From positions 7,158,041-7,222,040 of the forward strand of contig NZ_CP054919.1 in the NCBI RefSeq assembly GCF_013364235.1: a stretch of DNA of 64,000 nucleotides, given 5' to 3'. The notes beneath the pieces were generated by a model. That model was given only the letters and a program-made list of their open reading frames with translations, ran no database searches and was not told where the DNA came from. Shown here in pieces: positions 43,386 to 51,648 of this stretch; position 1 is the stretch's first letter; each line of letters opens with the position of its first letter. A program made the position numbers and the translations under genes. The stretch is from Kitasatospora sp. NA04385 (GTDB taxonomy: Bacteria; Actinomycetota; Actinomycetes; Streptomycetales; Streptomycetaceae).

Positions 43386-45040
43386 CGGGCGGCCGCCGGG
43401 GCGGTGGCGGCGGTCGCGGTCGGGGCCGGGGCCGTCGCGGCGAGGTGGCGCTCGCGCAGCAGGACCTTGCGGACCTTGCCGGTCGGGCCGAGCGGGATGT
43501 CCGCGTCGTCGACCACCAGGACCGAGCGGACGGTGGCGGCGGTGTGCGGGTCGAGCGCGGCGAGCACCTCCGCGGTGCGGTCGGCGGCCGGGTCGGCGCC
43601 GTCCGCGAGCAGCAGCAGCACGTCGGTGACCACCCGGTCGACGTCCTTCACCGCGACGACCGTGCAGTCCTGCACGCCGGGGACGTCGGCCAGCACCCGC
43701 TCCTCGGACATCGCGGTGTACAGCCGTCGGCCGCCGCCGAGGTCGACCGCGTCCACCAGCCGGTCGACGTGGTAGTAGTAGCCGTCCTCGTCGCGGTACA
43801 TCAGGTCGCCGGTGAGGAAGCGGCCGCGCAGCCGGGTGCGGTAGGTGGTGACCGAGTCGTTCCAGTAGCCGAGCGCCAGGGTCGGGGAGGCGGTGGCGAG
43901 TTCGCCGACCTCGCCGGGGCCGAGCGGCTCGCCGTCCGGGCCGACCACCTCGCAGTCGACGAAGGTGTGCGGGCGGCCCACGCAGCGGCCGTATTTCTCG
44001 GTGCCGGGGGCGTGGGTGATGTGGAAGTGCGAGTGGCCCATCTCGGAGGAGCCCAGGCCGTCGATGAACACCGAGCCCGCCAGGCGGCCGCGGCCCTCGC
44101 GGGTGACGGTCTCGCGCGAGCCCTGGGCGATCAGGCGGCGGATGTGCGCCTCGTGCGCGCAGTCGCCGGTGTTCCACCACAGGCCGACCGAGGAGAGGTC
44201 CCGGGCGGCGAGGTCCTGCCGGGCCAGGTCGGCCCAGGTGGTGGCGAAGCCGAACACGCTCTGCGGCCGCCAGTGCTCGATCGCCTCCAGCACCGCCGGG
44301 CCGGTCTGCCGGGAGATCAGGTGCAGTTGGGCGTCGAAGCTGAGCGCCAGGTTGACCGCGATCAGCGTCGCGGCGTGCGCGGCGGGCAGCGCGCTGAGCA
44401 CCCGGTCGATGCCCTGCGGGCGGGGCAGCGCGGCGCGGTGCCGGATCGACGCGTACAGGCTGGCGTGCGAGTGCAACACGGCCTTGGGCATCCCGGTGGT
44501 GCCGGAGGAGTGGGTGATCGCCACCGGGTCGTCCGCGTGGTGGCGGTAGGGCGCGGGCGCCGCGTCCGGGTCGGCGGTGCCGAGGTCGGCGGCGTCGGCG
44601 AGCACCGGGGCCGCCGGGTCGTGCCCCGCCAGCTCGGCCCGGTGCTCGGGGTCGGTGAGGATGCCCGCGGCGCCGAGCCGGGCGATGTAGCGGGCCGCGC
44701 GCTCGCCCTCCACCCCGGGGTTGAGCAGCGCCGGGATCGCGCCGAGCCGGGCCAGCGCCAGGAAGCACAGCACCTGGTCGGCGGCGGCCGTCGTGTACAC
44801 CACCACCACGTCGCGCCGGCCGACCCCGAGGGCGTGCAGCGCGGCGGCCCGGGCCCGGACGGCGTGGTCGGCCTGGCGCAAGGTGAGCGCCGCCCCGGCG
44901 GCGTGGGCGTCCACCGCGGTGTCGAAGGTCAGCCGGGGCTCGTCGAGACCGGCGCCCAGGGCGATCCTGCTGGTCAGCACGTTCCCGGCGCCGACGTCCG
45001 GGTCGTTCGCCAGGAGACTGCGGATGCTGCGGATGCTCAC
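43382..45040 (-). CDS. AMP-forming acyl/aryl ligase
   Basis: A 552-residue ANL-superfamily enzyme. The P-loop is VAITHSSGTTGMPKAVL, the A5-like motif GLGSSEMGHSHF, the A7 region LTGDLMYRDEDGYYYHVDRL, and LGPTGKVRKVLL contains the catalytic A10 Lys. The C-terminus is an Ala/Thr/Pro-rich tail. The GTG start at 45040 is supported by GGAGGG about 10 nt upstream. It is followed by the ketosynthase (GTGA). It may activate an aryl or fatty acid for loading onto a carrier protein or CoA; specificity cannot be read here. Confidence 0.82.
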   Translation of the reverse strand: MSIRSIRSLLANDPDVGAGNVLTSRIALGAGLDEPRLTFDTAVDAHAAGAALTLRQADHAVRARAAALHALGVGRRDVVVVYTTAAADQVLCFLALARLGAIPALLNPGVEGERAARYIARLGAAGILTDPEHRAELAGHDPAAPVLADAADLGTADPDAAPAPYRHHADDPVAITHSSGTTGMPKAVLHSHASLYASIRHRAALPRPQGIDRVLSALPAAHAATLIAVNLALSFDAQLHLISRQTGPAVLEAIEHWRPQSVFGFATTWADLARQDLAARDLSSVGLWWNTGDCAHEAHIRRLIAQGSRETVTREGRGRLAGSVFIDGLGSSEMGHSHFHITHAPGTEKYGRCVGRPHTFVDCEVVGPDGEPLGPGEVGELATASPTLALGYWNDSVTTYRTRLRGRFLTGDLMYRDEDGYYYHVDRLVDAVDLGGGRRLYTAMSEERVLADVPGVQDCTVVAVKDVDRVVTDVLLLLADGADPAADRTAEVLAALDPHTAATVRSVLVVDDADIPLGPTGKVRKVLLRERHLAATAPAPTATAATAPAAAR

Positions 45041-45149
45041 GGTGATGAATCCCTCCCATGGTGCTGGCCATGCGGGTGCGGTGCGGCGTCCGGGGACGCG
45101 TACGGACGTGGTGGACGAAGGGGGCGGGGTGGACGAAGGGGCGGCGCGC

Positions 45150-45749
45150 TCAGGCGGCGGTGACCAGGACGGCGGTGGCGTGGTCGGCGCCCGGGGCGTG
45201 CTCGGCCTGTTCGGCCTGCTCGGCCTGTTCGGCCTGCTCGGCCTGCTCGGCCTGCTCGGCCTGCTCGGCCGGACCGACCTGCTGGACGGGCTCGGCCTGT
45301 TCGGCCTGTTCGGCGGCGATGACCAGGATCTGGTCGGCGTCGCCGTCCGCGAGCAGCAGGGCGGCCAACTCCAGTGCGTCCGGCGGGACTTCACCGGGAG
45401 CGGCGGCCGCCACGGGGGTGATCGCGACCACCGGGCCGGTCAGGCCCCAGCGGGCGGCGACGTGCCCCAGGACGGCGTTCGGGTTGGACTGGAAGAACAG
45501 CAGCGGCGGCATCCGGTGCCCCGCCGCGCCGGTGTCGATGGCCCGCGCGGTGGCGCGGTCGCCCCCGGCGCTGGCGAGCAGCAGGCCGGTGCGGCGCGGC
45601 TCGCCGGGCTCGCCGTAGTGCGCGGCCAGGCAGCGCTCGGCGACGGCCGCGACCAGCGGGTTGAAGGCCGAGGCGGAGAAGCCGGGCAGCGGGGGCGGCG
45701 GCTCGCCGGGGGTCCAGCTCGCGCTGGCGAGGGTGCGCAGGGTGTTCAC
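45150..45749 (-). CDS. Truncated beta-ketoacyl synthase-like protein with EQA repeats
   Basis: A 199-residue protein resembling the small ketosynthase-like partners found in aryl-polyene-type clusters. FNPLVAAVAERCLAAHYGEP, GLLLASAGGDRATARAID and LFFQSNPNAVLGHVAARWGL recall the N-terminal thiolase fold, but no catalytic Cys/His set is evident, so it is likely structural. Residues about 150-185 are an EQA repeat encoded by 9-nt units. GTG 45749 overlaps the KS2 stop (GTGA). Confidence 0.65.
   Translation of the reverse strand: MNTLRTLASASWTPGEPPPPLPGFSASAFNPLVAAVAERCLAAHYGEPGEPRRTGLLLASAGGDRATARAIDTGAAGHRMPPLLFFQSNPNAVLGHVAARWGLTGPVVAITPVAAAAPGEVPPDALELAALLLADGDADQILVIAAEQAEQAEPVQQVGPAEQAEQAEQAEQAEQAEQAEQAEHAPGADHATAVLVTAA
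45198..45270 (-). repeat. 9-nt coding repeat (EQA units)
   Basis: About eight copies of CTCGGCCTG or TTCGGCCTG (plus strand) encode a run of Ala-Glu-Gln triplets near the end of the truncated ketosynthase-like protein; two more copies lie at 45291-45308. Copy number can change in frame. Confidence 0.85.
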
Positions 45750-46867
45750 GCGGCGGCCACCAGGAGTGCGGTGTTGGCGCCGCCGAACGCCGAGTTGAGG
45801 CTCAGCGCGTAGCGCGGACGGGCGTCCGCGCGCGGCCCGGGCAGCACGAGGTCCAGTTCGACCTCCGGGTCCGGGCCCAGCCAGCCGGCGTTGACCGGCA
45901 GCCGTCCGCTCTGCAACGCGCCGATGGTGACGGCGAGTTCGAGCAGTGCGGAGGCCTCCAGGGCGTGCCCGTGCACGGACTTGCTGGAGCTGACCGGCGG
46001 CCCGGCCGGCCCGCCGCCGAACACCTCGCGCAACGCCCGCGCCTCGGCCAGGTCGGACATCGGCGAACCGGTGCCGTTGGCGTTGACGTAGCCGACCTCG
46101 GCCGGGGCGACCCCCGCCCGGTCCAGCGCGGACCGGACGGCCCGGACCACGCCCGCACCGTCCGGCCGCGGCCGGCACACGTGGTGCGCGTCGCCGGATC
46201 GCCCCACCCGGCCAGCCGGGCCAGCGGGCGGCGCCGCGCCCGGCGGCCGCGTCCGCCGCCCGACCACCACGGCCGCCGCGGCGTCGCCCAGCAGGGTGCC
46301 GCTGCGCCCGGTGCTGAACGGCCGCAGTTCGCCGTCGCGGGCCAGGGCCCGGCCCGCGTCGAAGGCCGCGAAGACGCCCGGCTCCACCAGGTGCCCGGCC
46401 GCGACCACCACCCGGGGGTGGCGGCCGGAGCGGACCAGCGCGGCGGCGTCGGCCACCGCGGTGGCGGCGGCCACGCAGGCGCCGGTGTAGACCCGGGTCA
46501 CCCCGGCCAGGCCGAGGGCGACGGCGACCTGCGACACCTCCGCGGCGACCTCGCGGGTCCGCAGGTCGCTGTGCAGGGCGAGCAGCAGCGGCGCGCCGGA
46601 CGGGAGCCCGGACTGCGCGCACGCGTCGGCGACGGCGCCGAGCACCGCGGCGGCCAGCGGCGGCGGGTCGGCCAGCAGGGCCGCCCGCCGGGTGCCGCGC
46701 CGGGTGACGTCGAAGCGGGTCACCTCGGTGAACCCGGCCCCGGTCCCGTCCCCGGTCCCGGTCCCGGCGGTCGCGGCGGCCAGCGGGGCGAGCCCGGCGC
46801 CGAAGGCGCTGAGCACCCCCAGGCCGGTGAACACCGGCCCTCCGACCGGCGGTGCGCTGCTGTTCAT
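45746..46867 (-). CDS. Ketosynthase-like protein with altered catalytic triad
   Basis: A 373-residue FabF-like protein. The Cys is in VYTGACVAAATAV (about 128) and the second His in SSSKSVHGHALEASA (about 299), but the first catalytic His is replaced by Asn in YVNANGTGSPMSD (about 262). It is also shorter than a normal KAS II (about 410). It may be a partner, an acyltransferase, or a condensing enzyme with changed chemistry. ATGA overlap with the upstream carrier protein and GTGA with the truncated ketosynthase suggest a complex. Confidence 0.8.
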   Translation of the reverse strand: MNSSAPPVGGPVFTGLGVLSAFGAGLAPLAAATAGTGTGDGTGAGFTEVTRFDVTRRGTRRAALLADPPPLAAAVLGAVADACAQSGLPSGAPLLLALHSDLRTREVAAEVSQVAVALGLAGVTRVYTGACVAAATAVADAAALVRSGRHPRVVVAAGHLVEPGVFAAFDAGRALARDGELRPFSTGRSGTLLGDAAAAVVVGRRTRPPGAAPPAGPAGRVGRSGDAHHVCRPRPDGAGVVRAVRSALDRAGVAPAEVGYVNANGTGSPMSDLAEARALREVFGGGPAGPPVSSSKSVHGHALEASALLELAVTIGALQSGRLPVNAGWLGPDPEVELDLVLPGPRADARPRYALSLNSAFGGANTALLVAAA

Positions 46868-47136
46868 GACCGGGCGGCCCCGTCGGTGCCGGGGGAGGGG
46901 TTGGCGGCGAGCACGGCCCCGCGCAGCACCTCGACGGCGTCGTCCACCGTGCGGACGGCCGCGAACTGCTCGTCCGTGAGGTCCAGCTCGATGCCGTAGT
47001 GCTGCTCGAACTCGGCGGTCAGCCAGGTGAGTTCGAGCGAGCCGAGGGTATCGGGCACGCTGCTCTCGGGGCGCTGCCCGAACGCCGCGAGCATCCGCAC
47101 GACCTCGGCCCGGCCCGGCAGCACGGGCGTGCTCAC
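46864..47136 (-). CDS. Acyl carrier protein
   Basis: A 90-residue carrier protein. VPDTLGSLELTWLTAEFEQHYGI carries the phosphopantetheine Ser in GSLEL (about residue 33). The GTG start overlaps the stop of the upstream carrier (GTGA), and its stop overlaps KS2 (ATGA). It is the second of two adjacent carriers and is probably loaded by one of the ligases. Confidence 0.85.
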   Translation of the reverse strand: MSTPVLPGRAEVVRMLAAFGQRPESSVPDTLGSLELTWLTAEFEQHYGIELDLTDEQFAAVRTVDDAVEVLRGAVLAANPSPGTDGAARS

Positions 47137-47408
47137 GCGGCGCTGCCGGCGGTGGCGGCGCCCTCGGCGACCCGGCGGGCCACGTCGGCGGTGAACTGGT
47201 CGAGGGTCATCAGCGCGGTGGTCTCCAGCTCGTCCATGTCGAACTTGATCCCGAACTCGTCCTCGACCTGGACCGAGAGCTCGGCGAGGGCCAGCGACTC
47301 CAGGTCGAGGCCGGCGGGGCCGAGGTCGGTGTCGCCGGTGACCTCGGCGGTGTCGTAGTTCATCTCGGCGAGCGTCGCGATGACGAACGTGCGGATGCGC
47401 TCCTGCAT
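47133..47408 (-). CDS. Acyl carrier protein
   Basis: A 91-residue carrier protein, acidic and helical. LGPAGLDLESLALAELSVQVEDEFGI has the attachment Ser in LDLESLAL (about residue 38). ATG 47408 has GAGGAG upstream. It precedes another carrier with GTGA overlap and follows the second ligase by 47 nt, suggesting it receives the activated acid from that ligase. Confidence 0.88.
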   Translation of the reverse strand: MQERIRTFVIATLAEMNYDTAEVTGDTDLGPAGLDLESLALAELSVQVEDEFGIKFDMDELETTALMTLDQFTADVARRVAEGAATAGSAA

Positions 47409-47455
47409 GGTGTGCTCCTCGTGCGGGGTCGGGGTTCGGTGCGGTCTCGGGACGG

Positions 47456-48886
47456 TCAGGGGGCGGCGGCGCGCAGCACGGCGGTGTCGCGGACGAGCTT
47501 GCCGGTGGCGGTGCGCGGCAGCGCCGGGAGGAAGGTGAGCTGCCGGGGGCGCTTGAAGGCGGCCAGTTCGCGGGTCAGCGCCGCGCGGACGGCGTCGGCC
47601 CGGTCGGCGTCCGCCCGGTCGGCGGTCCCGGCGCCCTCGGTGGCCAGGTAGGCCTCGATGGCGCCGTCCGCGAAGACCACCACGGCCTCGCGGACCTCCG
47701 GCAGGGCCGCGAGGGTGTGCTCGACCTCGTTGAGGTCGACCTTGAGGCCGCCGATCGAGACCTGGGAGTCGCGCCGCCCGAGCACGGTGACCCGCCCGGT
47801 CACCGGGTCGACCCGGCCGGCGTCGCGGGTGTGCAGGCGGCCGTCCGACCAGCGGGTCGGGTCGGTGAGGCCGGGGTACGGGGAGGCGGCCATCGCGATG
47901 TGCAGCTCGCCGCCGTCCTCGCGCAGGTCCACGCCGTGGACGGGCGCGGCCTCGGGGTGCAGGGTGCCGTCGAGGTCGGTGGCGATGACGCCGAGCTCGG
48001 TCATCCCGTACATGGTGCCCAGCGGCACGCCGTAGCGGGCGGTGAAGGCGGCGGGCAGCCCGGGGCGGACCAGCTCGCCGGCCACGATCATCCGGCGCAG
48101 CTGCGGCAGCGGCGGCGGGGCGGCCGCGCCGGCCAGCAGCTCGGCGTGGAACGGGACGCCGATCACGGTGGTCGGCCGGTCGTCCTCGGCGATCGCGGCC
48201 AGCACGCCCGCCGTCGTCATCCGGGCGGGGACGGTCAGCGGCACCCGGGCGTGCAGGCTGTTGAGCAGCCCGCCGACCAGGCCGAGGACGTGCACCACCG
48301 AGGAGAGCAGGACGACCCGTTCGCCGGCCTTCGGGAACGCCTCCAGCCGGGCGTAGCAGTCGAGTTCGCGCAGCAGGTCGGCGGCGGTGCGGGCGATCAC
48401 CTTGGCCGGGCCGGTCGAGCCGGAGCTCAGCTGCACCAGGGCGTGGCCGGTCGCGGCCGGGCGGCCGTCCGGCCGCGCCACCGGCACCGGGTCGGTCTCG
48501 GCGAAGCCGCGCATGGCCGCCGCCGGGCCGTGCGCCGACTCGACCAGCACCTGGGGGGCCAGCCGTTCGACGGCCAGCGCCACCTCGTGGTCGGTCAGCC
48601 GGTGGTCCAGCAGGACGGCCTGGGCGCCCAGCCGCCAGCAGGCGAGCAGCGCGGCGGTGTAGCCGAGCGAGGGCGCCAGCCGCAGTGCGGCGGTGCCGCC
48701 GCGGCGCAGGCCGACGGCGGTGAGCCGTTCGGCCTGCTCGGCGACCAGCGCGCGCAGCGCGGCCCGGTCCACCGGGGCGCCGAAGCGCAGGCACTCCTGG
48801 TCGGCGGGGCCGGCCAGCAGGTAGCGGTCCACCCAGTCGTGCGGAACCTCGCACGACTGGCCGGGGAGGGAAGGAGATCCGGTCAA
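47456..48886 (-). CDS. AMP-forming acyl/aryl ligase 2
   Basis: A 476-residue ANL enzyme, short for the family. ALVQLSSGSTGPAKVIART (P-loop), LGTMYGMTELGVIATD (A5), GRRDSQVSIGGLKVDLNEVE (A8) and TATGKLVRDTA with the A10 Lys are visible. The TTG start at 48886 has GGAG 5 nt upstream; GTG 48889 or 48892 is possible, and the ATG at 48958 leads through non-coding-like sequence. It is the first gene of the long minus-strand operon, diverging from hmo. It may load 4-hydroxyphenylglycine, 4-hydroxybenzoate or a fatty acid onto the carrier protein that follows. Confidence 0.8.
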   Translation of the reverse strand: MTGSPSLPGQSCEVPHDWVDRYLLAGPADQECLRFGAPVDRAALRALVAEQAERLTAVGLRRGGTAALRLAPSLGYTAALLACWRLGAQAVLLDHRLTDHEVALAVERLAPQVLVESAHGPAAAMRGFAETDPVPVARPDGRPAATGHALVQLSSGSTGPAKVIARTAADLLRELDCYARLEAFPKAGERVVLLSSVVHVLGLVGGLLNSLHARVPLTVPARMTTAGVLAAIAEDDRPTTVIGVPFHAELLAGAAAPPPLPQLRRMIVAGELVRPGLPAAFTARYGVPLGTMYGMTELGVIATDLDGTLHPEAAPVHGVDLREDGGELHIAMAASPYPGLTDPTRWSDGRLHTRDAGRVDPVTGRVTVLGRRDSQVSIGGLKVDLNEVEHTLAALPEVREAVVVFADGAIEAYLATEGAGTADRADADRADAVRAALTRELAAFKRPRQLTFLPALPRTATGKLVRDTAVLRAAAP

Positions 48887-48980
48887 CACCACTCCACGGA
48901 GGGGAGGTTGGAAGGGGGCCGGTCGCGACGGACGTGGTCGGTTCGGCTTCCCGACCATGACACAGGCGTTCGAGCCGAAG

Positions 48981-48996
48981 CAAGGTCTAGACCATT
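48981..48996. promoter_or_regulatory. DasR-like (dre) site in the divergent ligase 2/hmo promoter
   Basis: CAAGGTCTAGACCATT contains the perfect palindrome GGTCTAGACC (48984-48993). The known dre consensus of the GntR-type regulator DasR is close to ACTGGTCTAGACCACT; 12 of 16 positions match, including the whole core. It lies 95 nt before the ligase start and about 70 nt before hmo, so it could control both operons in response to amino-sugar phosphates. Confidence 0.65.
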
Positions 48997-49065
48997 GGGG
49001 GCGCGGCCTCCTACGCTGCCGGGCCGGAGCGGGCCCGACCGAGGCCTGCCCGGAAAGGCAGACCC

Positions 49066-50163
49066 TTGGAAGCCCTGGAACTGGCGGACTTCGAACGCGC
49101 GGCCCGGGACCGGCTCCCCGCCGGGACCTGGGACTTCGTGCAGGGCGGCAGCGGCGCCGAACGCACCCTCGCCGCCAACCGGGCCCGGTTCGAACAGTGC
49201 CGGCTGCGCCCGCGCACCCTGGTCGACGTCTCCGCCACCGACCAGGGCCTCACCCTGCTCGGCAGCCGCCTGGAGACCCCGGTCGGCATCGCCCCGATGG
49301 CTTACCACCAGCTGTTCCACCCCGAGGGCGAGGTCGCCACCGCCCGCGCCGCGGGCCGCGCGGGCGCGCTGATGGTCGCCGGGATCTTCGCCAGCCGCAC
49401 CCTGGAGTCCATCGCCGAGGCGGCCACCGGTCCGCTCTGGCTCCAGCTGTACTGGCTGCGCCGCCGCGACGTGCTGACCGCCCTGGTCGACCGCGCCGAA
49501 GCCGCCGGGTACCGCGCCCTGGTGCTGACCGTGGACGCCCCCCGGATCGGCCGCCGCCTGCGCGACGCCCGCAACGGCTTTGCCGTCCCCGCGCACGTCC
49601 GCGCCGTCAACGTCGACCAGGCCGTGATGGCCGCCAGCCACCGCGCCGGACCGGGCAGTTCGGGCATCGCCGACCACGCCAAGGAGCAGTTCGACCCCAC
49701 CCTGACCTGGGCCGACCTCGCCTGGCTGCGCGAGCGCACCCGCCTGCCGATCGTCCTCAAGGGCATCCTCACCGCCGAGGACGCCCGGCTCGCCGCCGAG
49801 CACGGCGTCGACGCCGTCCTGGTCTCCAACCACGGCGGCCGCCAGCTCGACGGTGCCCTCCCGTCCCTCGCCGCGCTGCCCGAAGTGGCCGCCGCCGTCC
49901 CGCCGAACCTGCCCGTCCTCCTGGACGGCGGTGTCCGTACGGGCACGGATGTTGCCCTCGCGGTCGCCCTCGGCGCCCGCGCCGTCCTGATCGGCCGCCC
50001 CCTGCTGTGGGGCCTCGCCGTCGACGGCGAGGCCGGCGCCGCCCGCGTCCTCGACCTGCTGAAGGCCGAACTCGACGACGCCCTGGCCCTGCTCGGCCGC
50101 CCCCGGCTGTCCGACCTCGACCCCACCGCGGTCGCCCCGGAGCCCCCCGCCGACCGCCCCTGA
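49066..50163 (+). CDS. hmo: 4-Hydroxymandelate oxidase (FMN alpha-hydroxy acid dehydrogenase)
   Basis: A 365-residue FMN enzyme that would oxidise 4-hydroxymandelate to 4-hydroxyphenylglyoxylate. LPAGTWDFVQGGSGAERTL, GIAPMAYHQLFHPEGEVA, LPIVLKGILTAEDA, the catalytic His/Arg pair in VLVSNHGGRQLDG (about 256) and VLLDGGVRTGTD fit the lactate-oxidase/Hmo family, and YHQLFHPEGE is close to Hmo of glycopeptide producers (from memory). The TTG start has AAAGG 7 nt upstream. It is the first gene of a plus-strand group with a hydrolase and hpgT, although 528 nt of repeats follow it. Confidence 0.87.
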   Translation: MEALELADFERAARDRLPAGTWDFVQGGSGAERTLAANRARFEQCRLRPRTLVDVSATDQGLTLLGSRLETPVGIAPMAYHQLFHPEGEVATARAAGRAGALMVAGIFASRTLESIAEAATGPLWLQLYWLRRRDVLTALVDRAEAAGYRALVLTVDAPRIGRRLRDARNGFAVPAHVRAVNVDQAVMAASHRAGPGSSGIADHAKEQFDPTLTWADLAWLRERTRLPIVLKGILTAEDARLAAEHGVDAVLVSNHGGRQLDGALPSLAALPEVAAAVPPNLPVLLDGGVRTGTDVALAVALGARAVLIGRPLLWGLAVDGEAGAARVLDLLKAELDDALALLGRPRLSDLDPTAVAPEPPADRP

Positions 50164-50691
50164 CCGCCAGCCGCTCCGGTCCCGGCCGGTGCGCTGCCGC
50201 TGACCTGTGGTCAGATGTCCGGAGGCGTCCGCGGTTCCCGCGCCCCGGCCGGACCGCCACCCGGTGGCAGGCCGCTCCGGTTCCGGTCCCGGTCGGTGTG
50301 CCGTCGTTGACCTGTGGTCAGTTGTCCGGAGGCGTCCGCGGTTCCCGCGCCCCGGCCGGACCGCCACCCGGTGGCAGGCCGCTCCGGTTCCGGTCCCGGT
50401 CGGTGTGCCGTCGTTGACCTGTGGTCAGATGTCCGGCGGCGTCCGCGGTTCCCGCGCCCCCCGCGCGCCGCGTCCCGGCCGGGCCGCCATCCGGCGGCAG
50501 GCCGTGCCCCTCGTCCGGTCACCTACCGGTGGCCGGGCCGGGCCTTCGGGAGCGTTCGCCGTCCCCGCACTCCCGCGTGCGCCGCGCCCCCTCCCCGCCG
50601 TCCGGCAAGGCCGCGCCGCGCACCCGAACCCGCATCCGCATCCGCACCCGACCGCCGTCACCGACCGGCGGCCCGATCACAGGAACGTCCC
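50164..50691. repeat. Intergenic region with three tandem copies of a 107-nt repeat
   Basis: TGACCTGTGGTCA starts at 50201, 50308 and 50415, exactly 107 nt apart. Copies 1 and 2 differ at one position; copy 3 diverges after about 45 nt and has an insertion, and a partial copy precedes the first. Each copy holds a TGACC-TGT-GGTCA inverted repeat and a possible hairpin (GCCACCCGGTGGC). The remaining about 170 nt before the hydrolase start is Pro/Arg-coding-like sequence without a supported gene. The region would be the leader of the hydrolase-hpgT transcript. Confidence 0.85.
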
Positions 50692-51648
50692 TTGCCACTG
50701 CACCCCCAGGCCGAGGCCCTGCGCCGACAGCGCGCCGCGGCCGGCACGCCCCCGCTGTACACCCGCACCCTCGCCGAGGCCCGCGCCGCCGACCTCGCCG
50801 ACATCCGCGCGGCCGCCGGGAACCCCGAACCCGTCGGCGCGGTCCAGGAGTTCACCGTCCCCGGCCCCGGCGGCCCGCTCCCGCTGCGGGTCTACCGCCC
50901 GGCGGCCGACGAGGCTCGGACGGCCGACCCGGCCGACCCGCTCCCGGTCCTGCTCTACCTGTTCGGCGGGGGCTGGACGCTCGGCTCGCTCGACACCGGC
51001 GACGCGATCTGCCGCCGCCTCACCAACGCCGTCGGCTGCGTCACCGTCGCGGCCGGCTACCGGCTCGCCCCCGAACACCCCTTCCCCGCCGCCGTCCACG
51101 ACGTGGCCGCCGCCGCCGAGTGGATCGCCGCGCACGCCGCCGACCTCGGCGCCGATCCGGCCCGGCTGGCCGTCGCGGGCGACAGCGCCGGTGGCAACCT
51201 GGCCGCCGCGCTCACCCTGCTCGCCCGGGAGCGCGGCGGCCCCGCGCTCCGCCACCAGCTGCTGGTCTACCCCAACACCGACCACGCCGCGGACACCCCG
51301 TCCGTCCGCGAGCACGACGACCCGCTGCTGTTCAACCGCCGCTCGGTGGCCTGGTACTGGTCGCACTACCTGGCCGACCCGGCCGACGGCGCCGACCCGC
51401 TGGCCTCCCCGCTGCGGGCCCCTTCGCTGGCCGGGCTGCCCCCGGCCACCGTGATCACCGCCGAGTACGACCCGCTGCGCGACGAGGGCGAGCTGTACGC
51501 CGAGGCGCTGCGGGCCGCCGGGGTGCCGGTCGAACTGCGCCGCTACGACGGCATGCCGCACGGCTTCTTCGCGATGTCCGGCGTGCTCGACGACGGCCGC
51601 GCCGCCCAGCACTACGCCGCCGACCGACTGCGCGAGGCCCTGCGATGA
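50692..51648 (+). CDS. Alpha/beta hydrolase (hormone-sensitive-lipase type)
   Basis: A 318-residue hydrolase. The nucleophile Ser is in LAVAGDSAGGNLAAAL, the acid in EYDPLRDEGE and the His in DGMPHGFFAM. The oxyanion motif, usually HGGG, reads FGGGWTLGS. The TTG start at 50692 has AGGA 7 nt upstream. It overlaps hpgT as ATGA. It may release an ester- or thioester-bound intermediate, or tailor the product by deacylation. Confidence 0.85.
   Translation: MPLHPQAEALRRQRAAAGTPPLYTRTLAEARAADLADIRAAAGNPEPVGAVQEFTVPGPGGPLPLRVYRPAADEARTADPADPLPVLLYLFGGGWTLGSLDTGDAICRRLTNAVGCVTVAAGYRLAPEHPFPAAVHDVAAAAEWIAAHAADLGADPARLAVAGDSAGGNLAAALTLLARERGGPALRHQLLVYPNTDHAADTPSVREHDDPLLFNRRSVAWYWSHYLADPADGADPLASPLRAPSLAGLPPATVITAEYDPLRDEGELYAEALRAAGVPVELRRYDGMPHGFFAMSGVLDDGRAAQHYAADRLREALR

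Noticed and set aside
48887..48958. ATG start at 48958 for ligase 2
   Set aside because: It adds a Pro/Arg-rich stretch across the promoter without a ribosome site; GTG or TTG starts at 48892-48886 follow GGAG.
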